Origin: an uncultured Gammaproteobacteria bacterium | Lineage (GTDB): Bacteria; Pseudomonadota; Gammaproteobacteria; GCA-002705445; GCA-002716945 | Length of the DNA: 64,000 nt | Reading direction: 5' to 3' | Assembly: GCA_905479195.1 (NCBI GenBank) | Contig: CAJQLO010000001.1 | Span: forward strand, 716,948-780,947 | In this document: positions 30,123 to 40,747 of the stretch, piece after piece | How the letters are laid out: every line of letters begins with the position of its first letter | How positions within the stretch are numbered: the stretch's first letter is position 1 | Notes under the pieces: model-generated | The model's database searches: none | Told to the model about the DNA's origin: nothing | The model's input: only the letters and a program-made list of their open reading frames with translations | Program-made: the position numbers and the translations under genes

Positions 30123-31232
30123 TTACTTTATTACCTTTAAAGATTTTTTAAGCTTCCTGATAAACATATTATTCTCTTCTTTTGTGCCGATAGTTACCCG
30201 TAAGTAATCAGGAAGACCATAATTTTCTAAAGGCCTCAGTATCACGCCCTCAGATAATAATATCTCATAAATTTCTTGTGTTTTCGATCCTAGATATAGA
30301 GTAATAAAATTTGTATATGTATTAAGGTATGTGATTCCTAGCTTATTTAATTCTGATTTTAAAAACTGCATTCCTGCATCATTAAGTCTCAGGCTCTTTT
30401 CAAGATATCTTTCATCTCCAAGAGATGCTACTGCCATTTTTTGAGCAATATAATTCACGTTGAATGGTTGTCTTATTTTATCAAAATCAGAAATTATATC
30501 TTTTGAGGCTAATCCATAACCTACTCGAATTCCAGCTAAAGCATATATTTTAGAAAATGACCTCGTAACCACAACATTTTTATATTTTCCTAATAGATTT
30601 ACAGCACTTTTAAAACCATAATGAGATGAATATTCATAGTATGCTTCATCAAGCACAATAATTATTTTTTTAGAAATATTTTTGATAAATTTTTCTATCT
30701 CACCAATTGACACTATAGTTCCCGTTGGGTTTCCAGGGTTTGCAATAAATATCACTTTAGTTTTATTAGTTATTTTAGATTTCATTGACACTAAGTCTAT
30801 CCCCATAAAATCTTTTCCCTTCTCCTTAATAGGTTTTGATTCAACAATTTTTGCCTTCATCGTATTTGAGATAATTTTATAGACTAAAAAAGAATGCTTA
30901 CAAAATAAAACTTCTGACTTATTATTTAGATATTTTCGAGCAACTAACTCTAAAATCTCATTTGATCCATTTCCAATAATAATATTACTAGCTGAGATAT
31001 TTCTTTTAGAAATATTTTTTAAAATAGCAGATTTAAGATCTATAGATTTACTATCTGGATATCTATTGATAGATTGTACAATTTTATTTGCTGCAGATAT
31101 TGCTTTTTTACTAGGACCAAGGGGATTCTCGTTAGATGCTAATTTAATAACTTTCTGTAAACCATATAATTTCTGAATATCATTAATATTTCTGCCAGGC
31201 TGATATGATGATGTTGATGTTTTATTAGCCAT
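30123..31232 (-). CDS. hisC: Histidinol-phosphate / aromatic aminotransferase
   Basis: A fold-type I PLP aminotransferase. LASNENPLGPSKKA (near 36), IFIANPGNPTGT (near 166), the DEAYYEYS region and the PLP lysine in SFSKIYALAGIRVGYG (near 230) are visible. Placement between pheA and tyrA suggests it mainly transaminates aromatic oxo-acids, as HisC2-type enzymes do, but use in histidine synthesis cannot be excluded. The 369 residues are full length. Confidence 0.92.
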   Translation of the reverse strand: MANKTSTSSYQPGRNINDIQKLYGLQKVIKLASNENPLGPSKKAISAANKIVQSINRYPDSKSIDLKSAILKNISKRNISASNIIIGNGSNEILELVARKYLNNKSEVLFCKHSFLVYKIISNTMKAKIVESKPIKEKGKDFMGIDLVSMKSKITNKTKVIFIANPGNPTGTIVSIGEIEKFIKNISKKIIIVLDEAYYEYSSHYGFKSAVNLLGKYKNVVVTRSFSKIYALAGIRVGYGLASKDIISDFDKIRQPFNVNYIAQKMAVASLGDERYLEKSLRLNDAGMQFLKSELNKLGITYLNTYTNFITLYLGSKTQEIYEILLSEGVILRPLENYGLPDYLRVTIGTKEENNMFIRKLKKSLKVIK

Positions 31233-31238
31233 TATTAC

Positions 31239-32312
31239 TCAAATGCTTTTAGGGTATGAACCTAAGTTTTTATAAAATGAAGTCTTTTTCTGTATCTCTT
31301 TGAGAGCTTGACCAACAATCTTATCATCGATATGTCCGTCAATATCTAATAAAAACATATACTCCCAATTATTAATTCTAGTCGGAATAGATTCAATTTT
31401 AGACATACTTATTTTATTCTTAGATAAAGGTAATAATAATTCATTTAATGATCCAGCTTTATTATCTACAGATATTAAGATAGATGTTTTATCCAAACCA
31501 CTAGCAGCTATACTATGGTTTCCAATAACAATGAATCTTGTAGTATTATCTGTGCTGTCATGTATATTATTTTTCAATATTCCAACTTTATAAACAGGCC
31601 CACAATTTTTACTAGCTATTGCTGCAGAATTCTTAAGCTTAACAACTTTCTGTACTGCAGCAGAATTACTCGAAGTGAAAATCCTCTGTATATTTGGCAT
31701 ATTTTTATTAAGCCATTGATTACACTGCAAGAAAGTTTGTTCATGGGCATAAACTTTTTTTATTTCACTCATTTTTTTAGAATTAGATAATAAGCAGTGT
31801 TTAATATCCAAGTTAACTTCACCGCATAATTTACTATTACCCTTAATCAGATGATCTATGGTTTCTTTTATACTTCCCTGATTTGAATTCTCAACTGGAA
31901 CTAATCCAAAATCTATATTTTGTCGACATACATCATCAAATATCTCTGAGATTGAGGTATTAAATTTAATATTCACCGAAGAACCAAAGAACTTGTTTAA
32001 TGCAAGATTGCTATATGATTCCTTTGGACCCAAACAACTTACTTTTAAATCGGTTTCTAATGACAAACATGAGGATATAATTTCTCTGAATATAGCTTGT
32101 AAATGTTTAGCAGTAAGCGGTCCTGAATTAGTTGAAGCTATTTTTCTAAGTATCTGAGCTTCTCTTTCAGGTCTAAATATATCTTTTTTTTCAGATGACG
32201 CTTTTGCTTCTTTTATTTTTTTTGCAAGATTTGCTCGATTATTTAATAGTTTGACAATTTGCTTGTCAACTTTGTCAATAAGAATTCTTATTTTACTTAA
32301 ATCTTCACTCAT
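31239..32312 (-). CDS. pheA: Bifunctional chorismate mutase / prephenate dehydratase
   Basis: The N-terminal 85 residues form an AroQ chorismate mutase ([22 protein letters not shown]). The prephenate dehydratase domain follows with [13 protein letters not shown] (near 95), [11 protein letters not shown] (near 150) and TRFIVIG (near 262). A C-terminal ACT domain ([17 protein letters not shown]) would allow feedback by phenylalanine. I take the ATG at 32312; the preceding in-frame GTG is less likely. It overlaps the gyrA stop. serC, usually between gyrA and pheA, is missing. Confidence 0.94.
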   Translation of the reverse strand: MSEDLSKIRILIDKVDKQIVKLLNNRANLAKKIKEAKASSEKKDIFRPEREAQILRKIASTNSGPLTAKHLQAIFREIISSCLSLETDLKVSCLGPKESYSNLALNKFFGSSVNIKFNTSISEIFDDVCRQNIDFGLVPVENSNQGSIKETIDHLIKGNSKLCGEVNLDIKHCLLSNSKKMSEIKKVYAHEQTFLQCNQWLNKNMPNIQRIFTSSNSAAVQKVVKLKNSAAIASKNCGPVYKVGILKNNIHDSTDNTTRFIVIGNHSIAASGLDKTSILISVDNKAGSLNELLLPLSKNKISMSKIESIPTRINNWEYMFLLDIDGHIDDKIVGQALKEIQKKTSFYKNLGSYPKSI

Positions 32313-34842
32313 CACTAATAATTGTTTCTGTTGATATTGCTACAAGTTTCTCATCATCCTGTAAAACTTGCAATCTAACTCCTTGCGTATTCCTTCCGAT
32401 TATAGGCATATCATTTATTGATATCTTAATTGTTTTACCCTTATTTGTAATCATAATTATTTGATCATTGGGTCCAACATTCACTGCACCAACAACCTTC
32501 CCATTACGTACACTGGCCTTAATACCTATTACCCCAACTCCTCCGCGCTTTTGCGTATTATAATTCTCAACAGAAACCCTATTGCCATAACCATTCTCTG
32601 TAACTGCTATAATCTCACCACCAGTAGGTTTTAATATTGATACAAGTTTAGAGTTTTTTGATAATTTAATGCCTTTTACACCAAGCGTGCCTCTAAATCT
32701 TGACCTTACATCTGACTCAGAGAACTTGATAGCCTTGCCATTATCAGCAACTAACATAATAAACTCACCTTTATTAGTATAATGAGCGCCTAGAAGAAAA
32801 TCTCCTTCTTTAAGTAAAATTGCTTTCAAGCCTGTAGTACGTATTTTTTTAAACAAATTAACTGGAATTTTATTTATCATTCCATTTTTTGTTGACATAA
32901 ATAGATATGCATCTTCCTCGAAAGAATTCACCACAACGAATGTGCTTATTGACTCATCAGTTGTAAGCGGCAATACATTATTTATAGGCCTACCTCGAGC
33001 TTGTCTACTTGGATCTGGAATATCAAATGCTCTAATTGCGTAAACTTTTCCTAGCGATGAAAAACAAAGTATTATGTCATGGGTATGTGCTTGACATAAT
33101 AGTTTTGCCTCGTCCCCATCTTTAAATTTTGTAGCGTTAATTCCTCTTCCTCCTCTCTTTTGACTCTTAAAGTCAGCTGCTGGAAGGCGCTTAACATAGT
33201 TAGCTTTTGTTAAAACTACTATTATATCTTCCTTCTTAATTAGATCCTCTTTTCTTAGCTCTCCCTCGTCATCAGACACAACAGATCTTCTTGGTTCACC
33301 ATATTCACTTTTCACATCCCCCAACTCTTTTTTCATAACATTATCGAGTTCTTCGGTATGAGAAAGTATTTTTATATATCCTTTTATCTCATTAATTGTT
33401 AATTCATAATCAGTAAATATTTTTTCCTGTTCCAAGCCAGTAAGCTTTTGCAGTCTTAAATCTAAGATTGCTTGTGCTTGCTTCGGTGATAACTTATATA
33501 GTTTTCCATGTAAACCATATTGATCATCACTTTTTATAAAAGCATTGGTTTGTTTATCTACAATTCCTAAAAACTCAGTGAGTTGTCCAGGCTTCCAGGG
33601 TTTTGACAGTAATGCAGTCTTGGCTTCCGATGAATTCTTAGATTTTTTAATCATCGCAATTATCTCGTCTACATTTAATAATGCTATCCCAAGACCTTCA
33701 AGGATATGCGCTTTATTCTTTGCTTTTTCAAGATCATATAATGTCCTCTTAGTAATGACTTCTCGTCTATGCTTAATAAATTCATTTAAAATTTCAGTGA
33801 AGCCTAATGTTTTTGGCTCCCCATCAACAAGGCAAACTGTGTTAACTGAATATGAAGTTTGAGCATTTGTATGCTTATATAGTGCACCCAACAAGACTTC
33901 ATGTTGTTCACCACGCTTCAACTCAATCACTAATCTCATTCCATCTCTATCTGACTCATCTCTAAGATGACTAATTTCATTTATTTTTTTATCTCTCACG
34001 AGTTGAGCAATATTTTCAATCATCTTTGCTTTATTAACCTGATATGGTAATTCCACAAATACAATAGATGTCCTATCGTTATCTTTCTTTTCTATAATAT
34101 GTTTAGCTCTGATCTTAAAAGATCCTCTTCCTGTAAGAAGAGCATTTCTAATTCCTCCGCTATCCTTAATTTCACCATATGTAGGAAAGTCAGGACCTTG
34201 AAGATTACTCACCTTGATTAACTCATCAATATTATTTTTATCTGCCAGCAATGGATTATCAATAATTGCAATTGTTGCGTCCACAACCTCGATAAGATTG
34301 TGAGGGGGAATGTTTGTGGCCATCCCTACGGCTATACCAGTAGATCCATTAACGAGTAAATTTGGTATTCGTGTTGGTAAAACAGTTGGTTCTTTTTCAG
34401 ATCCATCGTAGTTTGGGGAAAAATCAACGGTATTCTTCTCGATGTCTTGCAATAATTCTTGCGATAATTTTGACATTCTAACTTCTGTATAACGCATAGC
34501 AGCTGGAGAATCTCCATCAACAGATCCAAAGTTACCTTGTCCATCAATTAATGGATGTCTCATGGAGAATGGTTGAGCTAATCTGACTATTGTATCGTAT
34601 ACAGCAGTATCACCATGGGGATGATATTTACCTATAACATCACCAACAATTCTTGCTGATTTTTTATATGATTTATTCCAACCATTATTAAGTTCATGCA
34701 TAGAAAATAAAACTCTTCTATGTACTGGTTTTAAACCGTCTCTTACATCGGGTAAGGCCCTACCTACTATCACGCTCATAGCGTAATCCAGGTAAGATTG
34801 TCTCATTTCTTGTTCGAATCTTATTTCTTGGTTTTCAGGCAT
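32305..34842 (-). CDS. gyrA: DNA gyrase subunit A
   Basis: GyrA breaks and rejoins DNA during negative supercoiling. The quinolone-resistance region is readable as [20 protein letters not shown] (near 78-97), where residue 83 is T and residue 87 is D. The catalytic tyrosine lies in [11 protein letters not shown] (near 122). The C-terminal beta-pinwheel contains the GyrA-box QKRGGRGI (near 560). The 845 residues are slightly short of E. coli (875), mainly by a shorter acidic tail. It begins the operon that runs to pyrF. Confidence 0.97.
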   Translation of the reverse strand: MPENQEIRFEQEMRQSYLDYAMSVIVGRALPDVRDGLKPVHRRVLFSMHELNNGWNKSYKKSARIVGDVIGKYHPHGDTAVYDTIVRLAQPFSMRHPLIDGQGNFGSVDGDSPAAMRYTEVRMSKLSQELLQDIEKNTVDFSPNYDGSEKEPTVLPTRIPNLLVNGSTGIAVGMATNIPPHNLIEVVDATIAIIDNPLLADKNNIDELIKVSNLQGPDFPTYGEIKDSGGIRNALLTGRGSFKIRAKHIIEKKDNDRTSIVFVELPYQVNKAKMIENIAQLVRDKKINEISHLRDESDRDGMRLVIELKRGEQHEVLLGALYKHTNAQTSYSVNTVCLVDGEPKTLGFTEILNEFIKHRREVITKRTLYDLEKAKNKAHILEGLGIALLNVDEIIAMIKKSKNSSEAKTALLSKPWKPGQLTEFLGIVDKQTNAFIKSDDQYGLHGKLYKLSPKQAQAILDLRLQKLTGLEQEKIFTDYELTINEIKGYIKILSHTEELDNVMKKELGDVKSEYGEPRRSVVSDDEGELRKEDLIKKEDIIVVLTKANYVKRLPAADFKSQKRGGRGINATKFKDGDEAKLLCQAHTHDIILCFSSLGKVYAIRAFDIPDPSRQARGRPINNVLPLTTDESISTFVVVNSFEEDAYLFMSTKNGMINKIPVNLFKKIRTTGLKAILLKEGDFLLGAHYTNKGEFIMLVADNGKAIKFSESDVRSRFRGTLGVKGIKLSKNSKLVSILKPTGGEIIAVTENGYGNRVSVENYNTQKRGGVGVIGIKASVRNGKVVGAVNVGPNDQIIMITNKGKTIKISINDMPIIGRNTQGVRLQVLQDDEKLVAISTETIISDE

Positions 34843-34994
34843 ATATTGCTAATATTCTTTTATGTGTTATTAAATAACTATTTTATCATAAACCTTTGGT
34901 ATACACGATATAATTTATAAGATAGCAAAATTAGCTTAAAAATTGATTTTATGGCTATTTCCAATATTTGGCATTAAAAATAGTCTAAATTGAG

Positions 34995-35000
34995 TATAAT
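34995..35000 (+). promoter_or_regulatory. -10 element of the mtaD-ubiG-gph operon
   Basis: TATAAT at 34995-35000 ends 7 bases before the ATG at 35008, predicting a leaderless mRNA. No good -35 is visible. Otherwise the 165-base gap between gyrA and mtaD holds only AT-rich sequence, including another TATAAT near 34910 on the plus strand. Confidence 0.5.
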
Positions 35001-35007
35001 AATTGAT

Positions 35008-36279
35008 ATGCAAAATGTTGATAAAATTATAAGCGCTAAATGGGTCTTATCTTCAAAAAATGATGGCTTACTAAGAAACCATTCTGTGATTATTGAAGGG
35101 AATATTATTAAAGATATTCTACCCTCAAAAGAAATATCGAAAAAATATCGAACAAATAATCATCGGTTATTAGAAAGTCATATAATTACCCCTGGATTAG
35201 TAAACAACAATATTTGCTTACCTCATATATTTTCTCGGGAATACTTAAAAAGTAATATTCCGGCTACCCAAAAAAATATAAATAATAAAGAGTATTTAGA
35301 GCTATCAACAGAAATCGCGCTTTGCCAGATGATTAAAAATGGTATTACAACATTTACAGATACAAGTACTTATCCAGAAATAATTCTTAAGCAGGTTATT
35401 AAATCTGGTGTAAGAGCAAACATTGGATTACCTATATTGAGCCAAAAAACTAATTGGGCAGAGAAAGAGCAAGAATATTTTAAAAAAAGTATTGGCTTTT
35501 ATGATGAGTATAGAGATAACCCTTCCATAAAACTGTATTTAAATCTTAATGGAATTCATATGTTATCAAAATCAGGGTTTGGAAAAGTTTCTCAAATAGC
35601 CAGTGAACTAGATATGCCAGTTAGAATGTATTTACATGAAAATCTAGGTAAGTTGAATACATTCAAAAAAAAATATAAACAAAGACCAATAAAGTTTTTA
35701 GAAGAACTAGGATTATTGAGCAATTCATTTACTGCCATGAATCCATTTCATATGACTAAGTCAGATATAAATATAATGAAAAAATATAAGGTGCATGTTG
35801 TGCATACTCCATCATTAAATATTATGTCTAAAAATATTTACTGTAACACTAAGCTTTTTTTGAAGAATAATATTAAGGTATCACTTGGTACTGGTGAACA
35901 TACAATAGGTAGTAGTATAAATTTATTGAATGAAATGCGGTTGGCATCTCTTTTATCACGACTAAGTGTAAATAAGATTGATTATTTAACACAATCAGAA
36001 TTATTAGGATTGATAACAAATAATGGAGCTGAATCCCTAGGACTAGATTTTAATACAGGAAAGCTTAAGCCTAAGTATAGCGCAGATATTATATCAATTA
36101 AAATTAATGATCTAGGTATGGATAAAATAGATTTATATAAATGTATCGAAAGTGAACTTATGTCTAATAATATTGATAATGTATGGATATCAGGAAAACA
36201 AATACTAAAAGATAAAAAGCTCCTGACAATAAACGAAGATATGTTATATCATAAGTTTACTGAATTGATTAAAAATTAG
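35008..36279 (+). CDS. mtaD: MtaD-like amidohydrolase homologue, metal site lost
   Basis: Gene order mtaD-ubiG-gph and the overall sequence (HIITPGLVN; GIHMLSKSGFGKVSQIASEL; FHMTKSDINIM; NGAESLGLDFNTGKLKPKYSADIISI) identify the TRZ/ATZ amidohydrolase that deaminates 5'-methylthioadenosine and S-adenosylhomocysteine. The catalytic residues are not kept. The metal-binding N-A-H-x-H stretch reads NNNIC, HCPESN reads HTPSLN, and GTDGA reads GTGEH. Only LHE and FHMT retain histidines. I infer a pseudoenzyme or a changed reaction. The frame stays open for 423 codons, so it is under selection or very recently lost. The frame extends to a TTG at 34990, but the ATG at 35008 fits the family. Confidence 0.8.
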   Translation: MQNVDKIISAKWVLSSKNDGLLRNHSVIIEGNIIKDILPSKEISKKYRTNNHRLLESHIITPGLVNNNICLPHIFSREYLKSNIPATQKNINNKEYLELSTEIALCQMIKNGITTFTDTSTYPEIILKQVIKSGVRANIGLPILSQKTNWAEKEQEYFKKSIGFYDEYRDNPSIKLYLNLNGIHMLSKSGFGKVSQIASELDMPVRMYLHENLGKLNTFKKKYKQRPIKFLEELGLLSNSFTAMNPFHMTKSDINIMKKYKVHVVHTPSLNIMSKNIYCNTKLFLKNNIKVSLGTGEHTIGSSINLLNEMRLASLLSRLSVNKIDYLTQSELLGLITNNGAESLGLDFNTGKLKPKYSADIISIKINDLGMDKIDLYKCIESELMSNNIDNVWISGKQILKDKKLLTINEDMLYHKFTELIKN

Positions 36280-36286
36280 GCTCATT

Positions 36287-36979
36287 ATGAATGTTGATAA
36301 AAAAGAAATAGATAATTTTGATATATATGCACATGAATGGTGGAATAAAAGAGGTCCATATAAACTTATACATAATCTAACTCCTTTAAGAGTTGAATAT
36401 ATTCAAAATAGCATAGATGTAAAAGGTCTAGATATCCTAGATATAGGATGCGGTGGTGGCTTACTTGCAGAAGAACTGACAAAAAGAGGTGCGAAAGTAA
36501 CTGGACTAGATGCATCTGAAAAAACCATTGCAATAGCAAAGCAGCATGCTAAAGAAAGTAATCTTGATATTAACTATGTCTGCTCTACTCTTGAATCATT
36601 TATCGAGAAAGATAAAAAAAAATATGATGGCATTATATGTTTTGAACTGATCGAACATGTTCCTGATCAAGAGAAGCTTATTTTAGATATCTCTAAAGTT
36701 TCAAAAAAGAAATCAAAATTATTTATGTCTACAATAAATAGAAATATTATTTCTTTTACGTTTGCAAAAGTTATTGCGGAGTATATTTTAAAGATTGTCC
36801 CCCAAGGCACTCATCAGTATGAAAAGTTTATTAAACCATCTGAACTTGCGAGATTATTAGAATTAGCTGAATTTAAAGTTGAAGATGTTTCCGGTGTAAA
36901 ACTAAATCCTACGGATTATACTTTTACATTATCAAGTATGACAAAGATTAATTATTTTATGACCTCGACTAAAAAATGA
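36287..36979 (+). CDS. ubiG: Ubiquinone biosynthesis O-methyltransferase UbiG
   Basis: UbiG performs both O-methylations in ubiquinone synthesis. The SAM-binding motif ILDIGCGGGLLAEELTKRGA (near 52-70) and the family-specific start FDIYAHEWWNKRGPYKLIHNL are clear; CFELIEHVPDQEK and FMSTINRN are further motifs. The 230 residues are typical. It sits 7 bases after the mtaD-like gene and overlaps gph by 4 bases (ATGA). Confidence 0.95.
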   Translation: MNVDKKEIDNFDIYAHEWWNKRGPYKLIHNLTPLRVEYIQNSIDVKGLDILDIGCGGGLLAEELTKRGAKVTGLDASEKTIAIAKQHAKESNLDINYVCSTLESFIEKDKKKYDGIICFELIEHVPDQEKLILDISKVSKKKSKLFMSTINRNIISFTFAKVIAEYILKIVPQGTHQYEKFIKPSELARLLELAEFKVEDVSGVKLNPTDYTFTLSSMTKINYFMTSTKK

Positions 36980-37638
36980 ATAAAAATATAGAATGTATAT
37001 TATTTGATTTAGATGGAACATTTGCTGACACATCAAAAGATATGTGTGATGCCCTTAACACCATTTTAACCGAAAAGAAATTTACTAATGTAAATTGCAC
37101 AGAATTAAAACTACATATATCTAGAGGAGCTGTTGGTATCATAGATTATGCTTCTAAGGTTAATGGACGTTCTATTGACTCGTCCCTAATGAGAGCTGAA
37201 TTTTTACAAGAATATTCTAATAATACTTTTGTTCATACAAAAATGGTGGATGGCATTGCAGAGCTAATAAAAAATATTGAAAAGAATCATATTAAATGGG
37301 GAATAGTTACAAATAAACATTCAAAATATGTCAATAAAATACTTAAAGGCTTCTCTATCAATGAAGATGTTAAATATTTAATTACAGGAGATATGCTGGA
37401 AGAAACTAAGCCTAGCCCCGAAGGTTTATTGAAAGCTATTGAGATGGCAGATGTGAACGCTGAAAATACTATTTATGTAGGTGATGATGAAAGAGATATT
37501 ATTGCAGGAAAAAATGCAGGAATGTTCACAGTAGCTGCAGACTTTGGCTTTATTGGACCTGACAAAGATATTCATTCCTGGAATGCTGACGTAAATATTA
37601 ATAAACCCACGGATCTTATTAAAATATTATCTTTATAA
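36976..37638 (+). CDS. gph: HAD phosphatase, Gph/MupP type
   Basis: A haloacid-dehalogenase hydrolase with FDLDGTFADTSKDM (nucleophile Asp near 10), VTNKHSKYVNKIL (motif II near 114), KPSPEGLLKA (motif III lysine near 150) and VGDDERDIIAGKNAGM (motif IV near 170). In the mtaD-ubiG-gph locus of gammaproteobacteria it is annotated as phosphoglycolate phosphatase or, in Pseudomonas, MupP (N-acetylmuramate 6-phosphate phosphatase). The substrate cannot be decided here. Confidence 0.88.
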   Translation: MNKNIECILFDLDGTFADTSKDMCDALNTILTEKKFTNVNCTELKLHISRGAVGIIDYASKVNGRSIDSSLMRAEFLQEYSNNTFVHTKMVDGIAELIKNIEKNHIKWGIVTNKHSKYVNKILKGFSINEDVKYLITGDMLEETKPSPEGLLKAIEMADVNAENTIYVGDDERDIIAGKNAGMFTVAADFGFIGPDKDIHSWNADVNINKPTDLIKILSL

Positions 37639-37667
37639 ATCCACTGTGACTGAATTATCACCTCTCA

Positions 37668-38114
37668 TTAAAGTGATCCATCCAAAAGATACTTTAATAT
37701 TTTAACAACCTGATGTTGGTCTTTTGCAACTGCAGATGCAGATGCATCTACTTCTTTAAGAGCATGCTGATGTTCATCACCATGGATAACAATAATTGAT
37801 TTATTCAATGCCGAGGCATAACCTGCATCAAAGGCAGCATTCCATTGTTTATATTTCTCTCCAAATTTTACAACTACCACATCACTATCTTTTATAGATT
37901 TTTTAGTTTTAATAGAATTAATACTTGCACCTTTATTATCTTTCCAAAATTTTTTTTCTTCAGCTCCAAGAATTTCAACTCCACAATTATCTGAAGACTC
38001 ATGATTTGTATTCGGCGAAGAAAACTTAATATTTAAATCTTCTTTATTACATAGTTTAATAATTTCTTCTCTCCAATCACTATGAATCTCTCCTGACAAA
38101 TATACATTTAACAT
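37668..38114 (-). CDS. YtoQ family protein
   Basis: The 148-residue sequence starts MLNVYLSGEIHSDWREEII and carries DVVVVKFGEKYKQWNAAFDAGYASAL, the pattern of the YtoQ family, which resembles nucleoside 2-deoxyribosyltransferases. The role is unknown. AAAGGAGAG upstream is a strong ribosome binding site. It lies 22 bases after the L,D-transpeptidase gene on the same strand and is probably the last gene of the purF transcription unit. Confidence 0.83.
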   Translation of the reverse strand: MLNVYLSGEIHSDWREEIIKLCNKEDLNIKFSSPNTNHESSDNCGVEILGAEEKKFWKDNKGASINSIKTKKSIKDSDVVVVKFGEKYKQWNAAFDAGYASALNKSIIVIHGDEHQHALKEVDASASAVAKDQHQVVKILKYLLDGSL

Positions 38115-38136
38115 TTAACACTCTCCTTTTGTTTTG

Positions 38137-38736
38137 TTAATTATCATTTTCATTAGCTATAAGCACAGGCATGTTTACAAATGTATTATCAAATAACTCA
38201 ATTACATCATCATTATTCATTCTAACGCATCCATGGGAATCTGGGGTACCAATTTTATCTTCATGTGCCGTTCCATGGATATAAATATAACGTGAGTAAC
38301 TATCAATGTTGTCACCTTTATTGATCCCTTCCTCATGACCTTTAAGCCATAATATTCTAGAAGTAATTACATCTTCATATTTTGCAAAATGTTTATCACG
38401 TATATCAGTATTCTCAGGAAGATCCAAGTCAGCTAATGTGAGATTACTTGCAAGAGGTTTCCTACCCCTGAATATAGTCATTTTAGGCATATTTTCACCG
38501 ATTTTATCAGCTATATAATGAAGCCCTAGTGGTGTCTTAAAAGAGTCATTCTCATTGCCAAGCCCAAACTTTGATGTAGATATAGGATAAGAAAATATGG
38601 CGGTACCTTTTAAGATTAAAAGAAGTATCTGTTTAGATGGTATTACTAAAATATATTTTTCTGAATTTATAGAAGGAAACTTTTGAGTGAAGATGCTTCC
38701 TGTTGCTTTTTTTATTAAAAGCTCAGTCTCTGACAT
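38137..38736 (-). CDS. L,D-transpeptidase (YkuD) domain protein without an evident signal peptide
   Basis: The YkuD catalytic motif is complete: YIHGTAHEDKIGTPDSHGCVRM (given in part, near 150-170) holds the histidine and nucleophilic cysteine in SHGCVRM. YkuD enzymes form 3-3 peptidoglycan cross-links or attach lipoproteins in the periplasm. The N-terminus MSETELLIKKATG is not a classical export signal; similar signal-less forms are common in gammaproteobacteria. The gene starts 3 bases after purF, so co-transcription is likely. Cellular location is uncertain. Confidence 0.85.
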   Translation of the reverse strand: MSETELLIKKATGSIFTQKFPSINSEKYILVIPSKQILLLILKGTAIFSYPISTSKFGLGNENDSFKTPLGLHYIADKIGENMPKMTIFRGRKPLASNLTLADLDLPENTDIRDKHFAKYEDVITSRILWLKGHEEGINKGDNIDSYSRYIYIHGTAHEDKIGTPDSHGCVRMNNDDVIELFDNTFVNMPVLIANENDN

Positions 38737-38739
38737 TTC

Positions 38740-40245
38740 TTAATACACCATAACATCATCATCCGAATCTTCAGGATTTTTATTTTTAGCACTATCCTTT
38801 CGAAGGTCATCAAGCTTTTCAAGATATTCTTCTGTTACATCTTTCGTCACATATTTACCATCAAAACAAGACGAATCAAAATCTTTTACCATAGAACCTG
38901 AGTCTTTAACTGATTTAATTAAATCAGGTAAGTCTTGATAGATAAGTTTATCAGCTCCTATTAAATTAGATATTTCTTTTTCTGTTCTACCATCAGCAGC
39001 AAATTCATTACTAGCCGGCATATCAATTCCATATACATTAGGATACTTAACTGCTGGTGCAGCAGATGCCATATATACTTTATTTGCTCCAGCTTCTCTT
39101 GCCATATCAATAATTTGTTTAGATGTAGTGCCACGTACTATAGAGTCATCAACTAATAATACATTTTTCCCTTTAAATTCAGATGCGATAGCGTTTAATT
39201 TTCTTCTTACAGACTTAGCTCTCTGAGCCTGTTCAGGCATAATAAAGGTTCTCCCGATATATCTATTTTTAATAAAGCCTTCCCTAAAAGGTACTTTAAG
39301 TGACACAGATAGTTCTAATGCAGATATTCTACTAGTGTCAGGTATTGGCATAACAACATCGATATCATGATCTTTCCAAGTTTTAATAATTTTTTTAGCA
39401 AGATTTTGTCCCATTTTCATGCGGGCAGTATAAACTGATATGCCATCAATAATGGAATCTGGTCTAGCAAAATAGACATACTCAAATATACATGGAGTAT
39501 ATTTAGTATCCTCGGTACATAATCTTGAATGAATATTTCCATTAATATCTACAAAAACTGCTTCCCCGGGCATGATATCTCTTTCAAGTTTAAATCCTGC
39601 GCCATCAAGAGCTACAGATTCTGATGCAATCATTGTTTCTATTTTTCCATCTACTTCTTTAGTACCAAAGCATAATGGTCTAATTCCCATTGGATCACGG
39701 AATGCGACAATGCCTCTGTCAGAGATTAATGTAACAACAGCATATGCTCCCTTTACTCTACGGTGAACTCCTGCTACTGCATAAAACACGTCATCTGGAG
39801 TAAAAGTTTCTTTACTATGCAAGTGAAGTTCATGTGCAAAAATATTTAATAGAATCTCTGAGTCTGATTTAGTATTAATATGTCTCAAATCTTCAGAAAA
39901 CAAATTATTTTTTAATTCTGCAGAATTTATAAGATTCCCATTATGCGCTAAACCTATCCCATAAGGAGAGTTTACGTAAAATGGCTGTGCTTCTGATGAA
40001 CTATCAGCTTGACCAGCAGTTGGATATCTAACATGCCCAATACCTAGCTTTCCTTTCAGTCTTGCAATGTGTTTCGCATCAAAGCCATCTCGGACTAATC
40101 CTAGTGATTTCCTAAGAGTTATTTTTCCTTCATGATTAGTAAGAATTCCAGATGCATCTTGGCCACGATGTTGCAGTACTGTTAGCGATTCATAAATATC
40201 GCGAACTACATTATTTGTCCCATAAACAGCAACTATTCCGCACAT
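38740..40245 (-). CDS. purF: Amidophosphoribosyltransferase
   Basis: PurF starts purine synthesis by making phosphoribosylamine. The N-terminal nucleophile Cys2 is in MCGIVAVYG. The glutaminase part includes GIGHVRYPTAG (near 70) and GLAHNGNLIN (near 97). The PRPP-binding motif VLLVDDSIVRGTTSKQI is near 362. The 501 residues match the E. coli-type enzyme (505). It follows cvpA, the usual neighbour, by 10 bases. Confidence 0.96.
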   Translation of the reverse strand: MCGIVAVYGTNNVVRDIYESLTVLQHRGQDASGILTNHEGKITLRKSLGLVRDGFDAKHIARLKGKLGIGHVRYPTAGQADSSSEAQPFYVNSPYGIGLAHNGNLINSAELKNNLFSEDLRHINTKSDSEILLNIFAHELHLHSKETFTPDDVFYAVAGVHRRVKGAYAVVTLISDRGIVAFRDPMGIRPLCFGTKEVDGKIETMIASESVALDGAGFKLERDIMPGEAVFVDINGNIHSRLCTEDTKYTPCIFEYVYFARPDSIIDGISVYTARMKMGQNLAKKIIKTWKDHDIDVVMPIPDTSRISALELSVSLKVPFREGFIKNRYIGRTFIMPEQAQRAKSVRRKLNAIASEFKGKNVLLVDDSIVRGTTSKQIIDMAREAGANKVYMASAAPAVKYPNVYGIDMPASNEFAADGRTEKEISNLIGADKLIYQDLPDLIKSVKDSGSMVKDFDSSCFDGKYVTKDVTEEYLEKLDDLRKDSAKNKNPEDSDDDVMVY

Positions 40246-40255
40246 ATGCTATATC

Positions 40256-40747
40256 TTATATTTTTAATTCCAAACTATCAAAGAGTGAATTGCCTGTTTG
40301 AGTATATTTTTCCAAAAAAGCCTGAATAATTGGCATAAATTGAGAATCCTCTATCAGATAATAATTTTTTAGATCTGTTTGATAGATTATAAATACAAAA
40401 AAAGTTAAAAACACAAAACCTTTGAGAGAGCCAAATATTAACCCAAGGACTTTATTGTAATTATATAAACCAACAATATTCACAATTTTTGAAAATATAA
40501 ATCCTAAGATAGCAGCAACTATAAATGTGATTATAAAAATAGTAATAATTGTGAGTATTGAAGAAATTTGATCAGATAAAACATAATTATTTATTAATTC
40601 AGAAGGTATATGAAAATATTTAATAGACAAATATACCGAAGATGTCCAAATAGTTAATGAAACAATTTCAGATGCAAATCCTTTTACAAAACCTCTTATT
40701 GCCCAAAAAACTAAAAATAAAAGTATTGAAATATCTAAGACTGACAT
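40256..40747 (-). CDS. cvpA: CvpA family membrane protein
   Basis: A 163-residue protein with four membrane segments (about 3-20, 26-43, 62-86, 100-122) and the family start LDISILLFLVFWAIRGFVKG. CvpA is linked to colicin V production and envelope stress; its biochemical function is not settled. It sits between the SPOR-domain gene and purF, the standard place. Confidence 0.9.
   Translation of the reverse strand: MSVLDISILLFLVFWAIRGFVKGFASEIVSLTIWTSSVYLSIKYFHIPSELINNYVLSDQISSILTIITIFIITFIVAAILGFIFSKIVNIVGLYNYNKVLGLIFGSLKGFVFLTFFVFIIYQTDLKNYYLIEDSQFMPIIQAFLEKYTQTGNSLFDSLELKI

Noticed and set aside
38137..38736. L,D-transpeptidase as a pseudogene because it lacks a signal peptide
   Set aside because: The catalytic SHGCVRM motif and full fold are intact, and signal-less YkuD proteins of this size are common in gammaproteobacteria.
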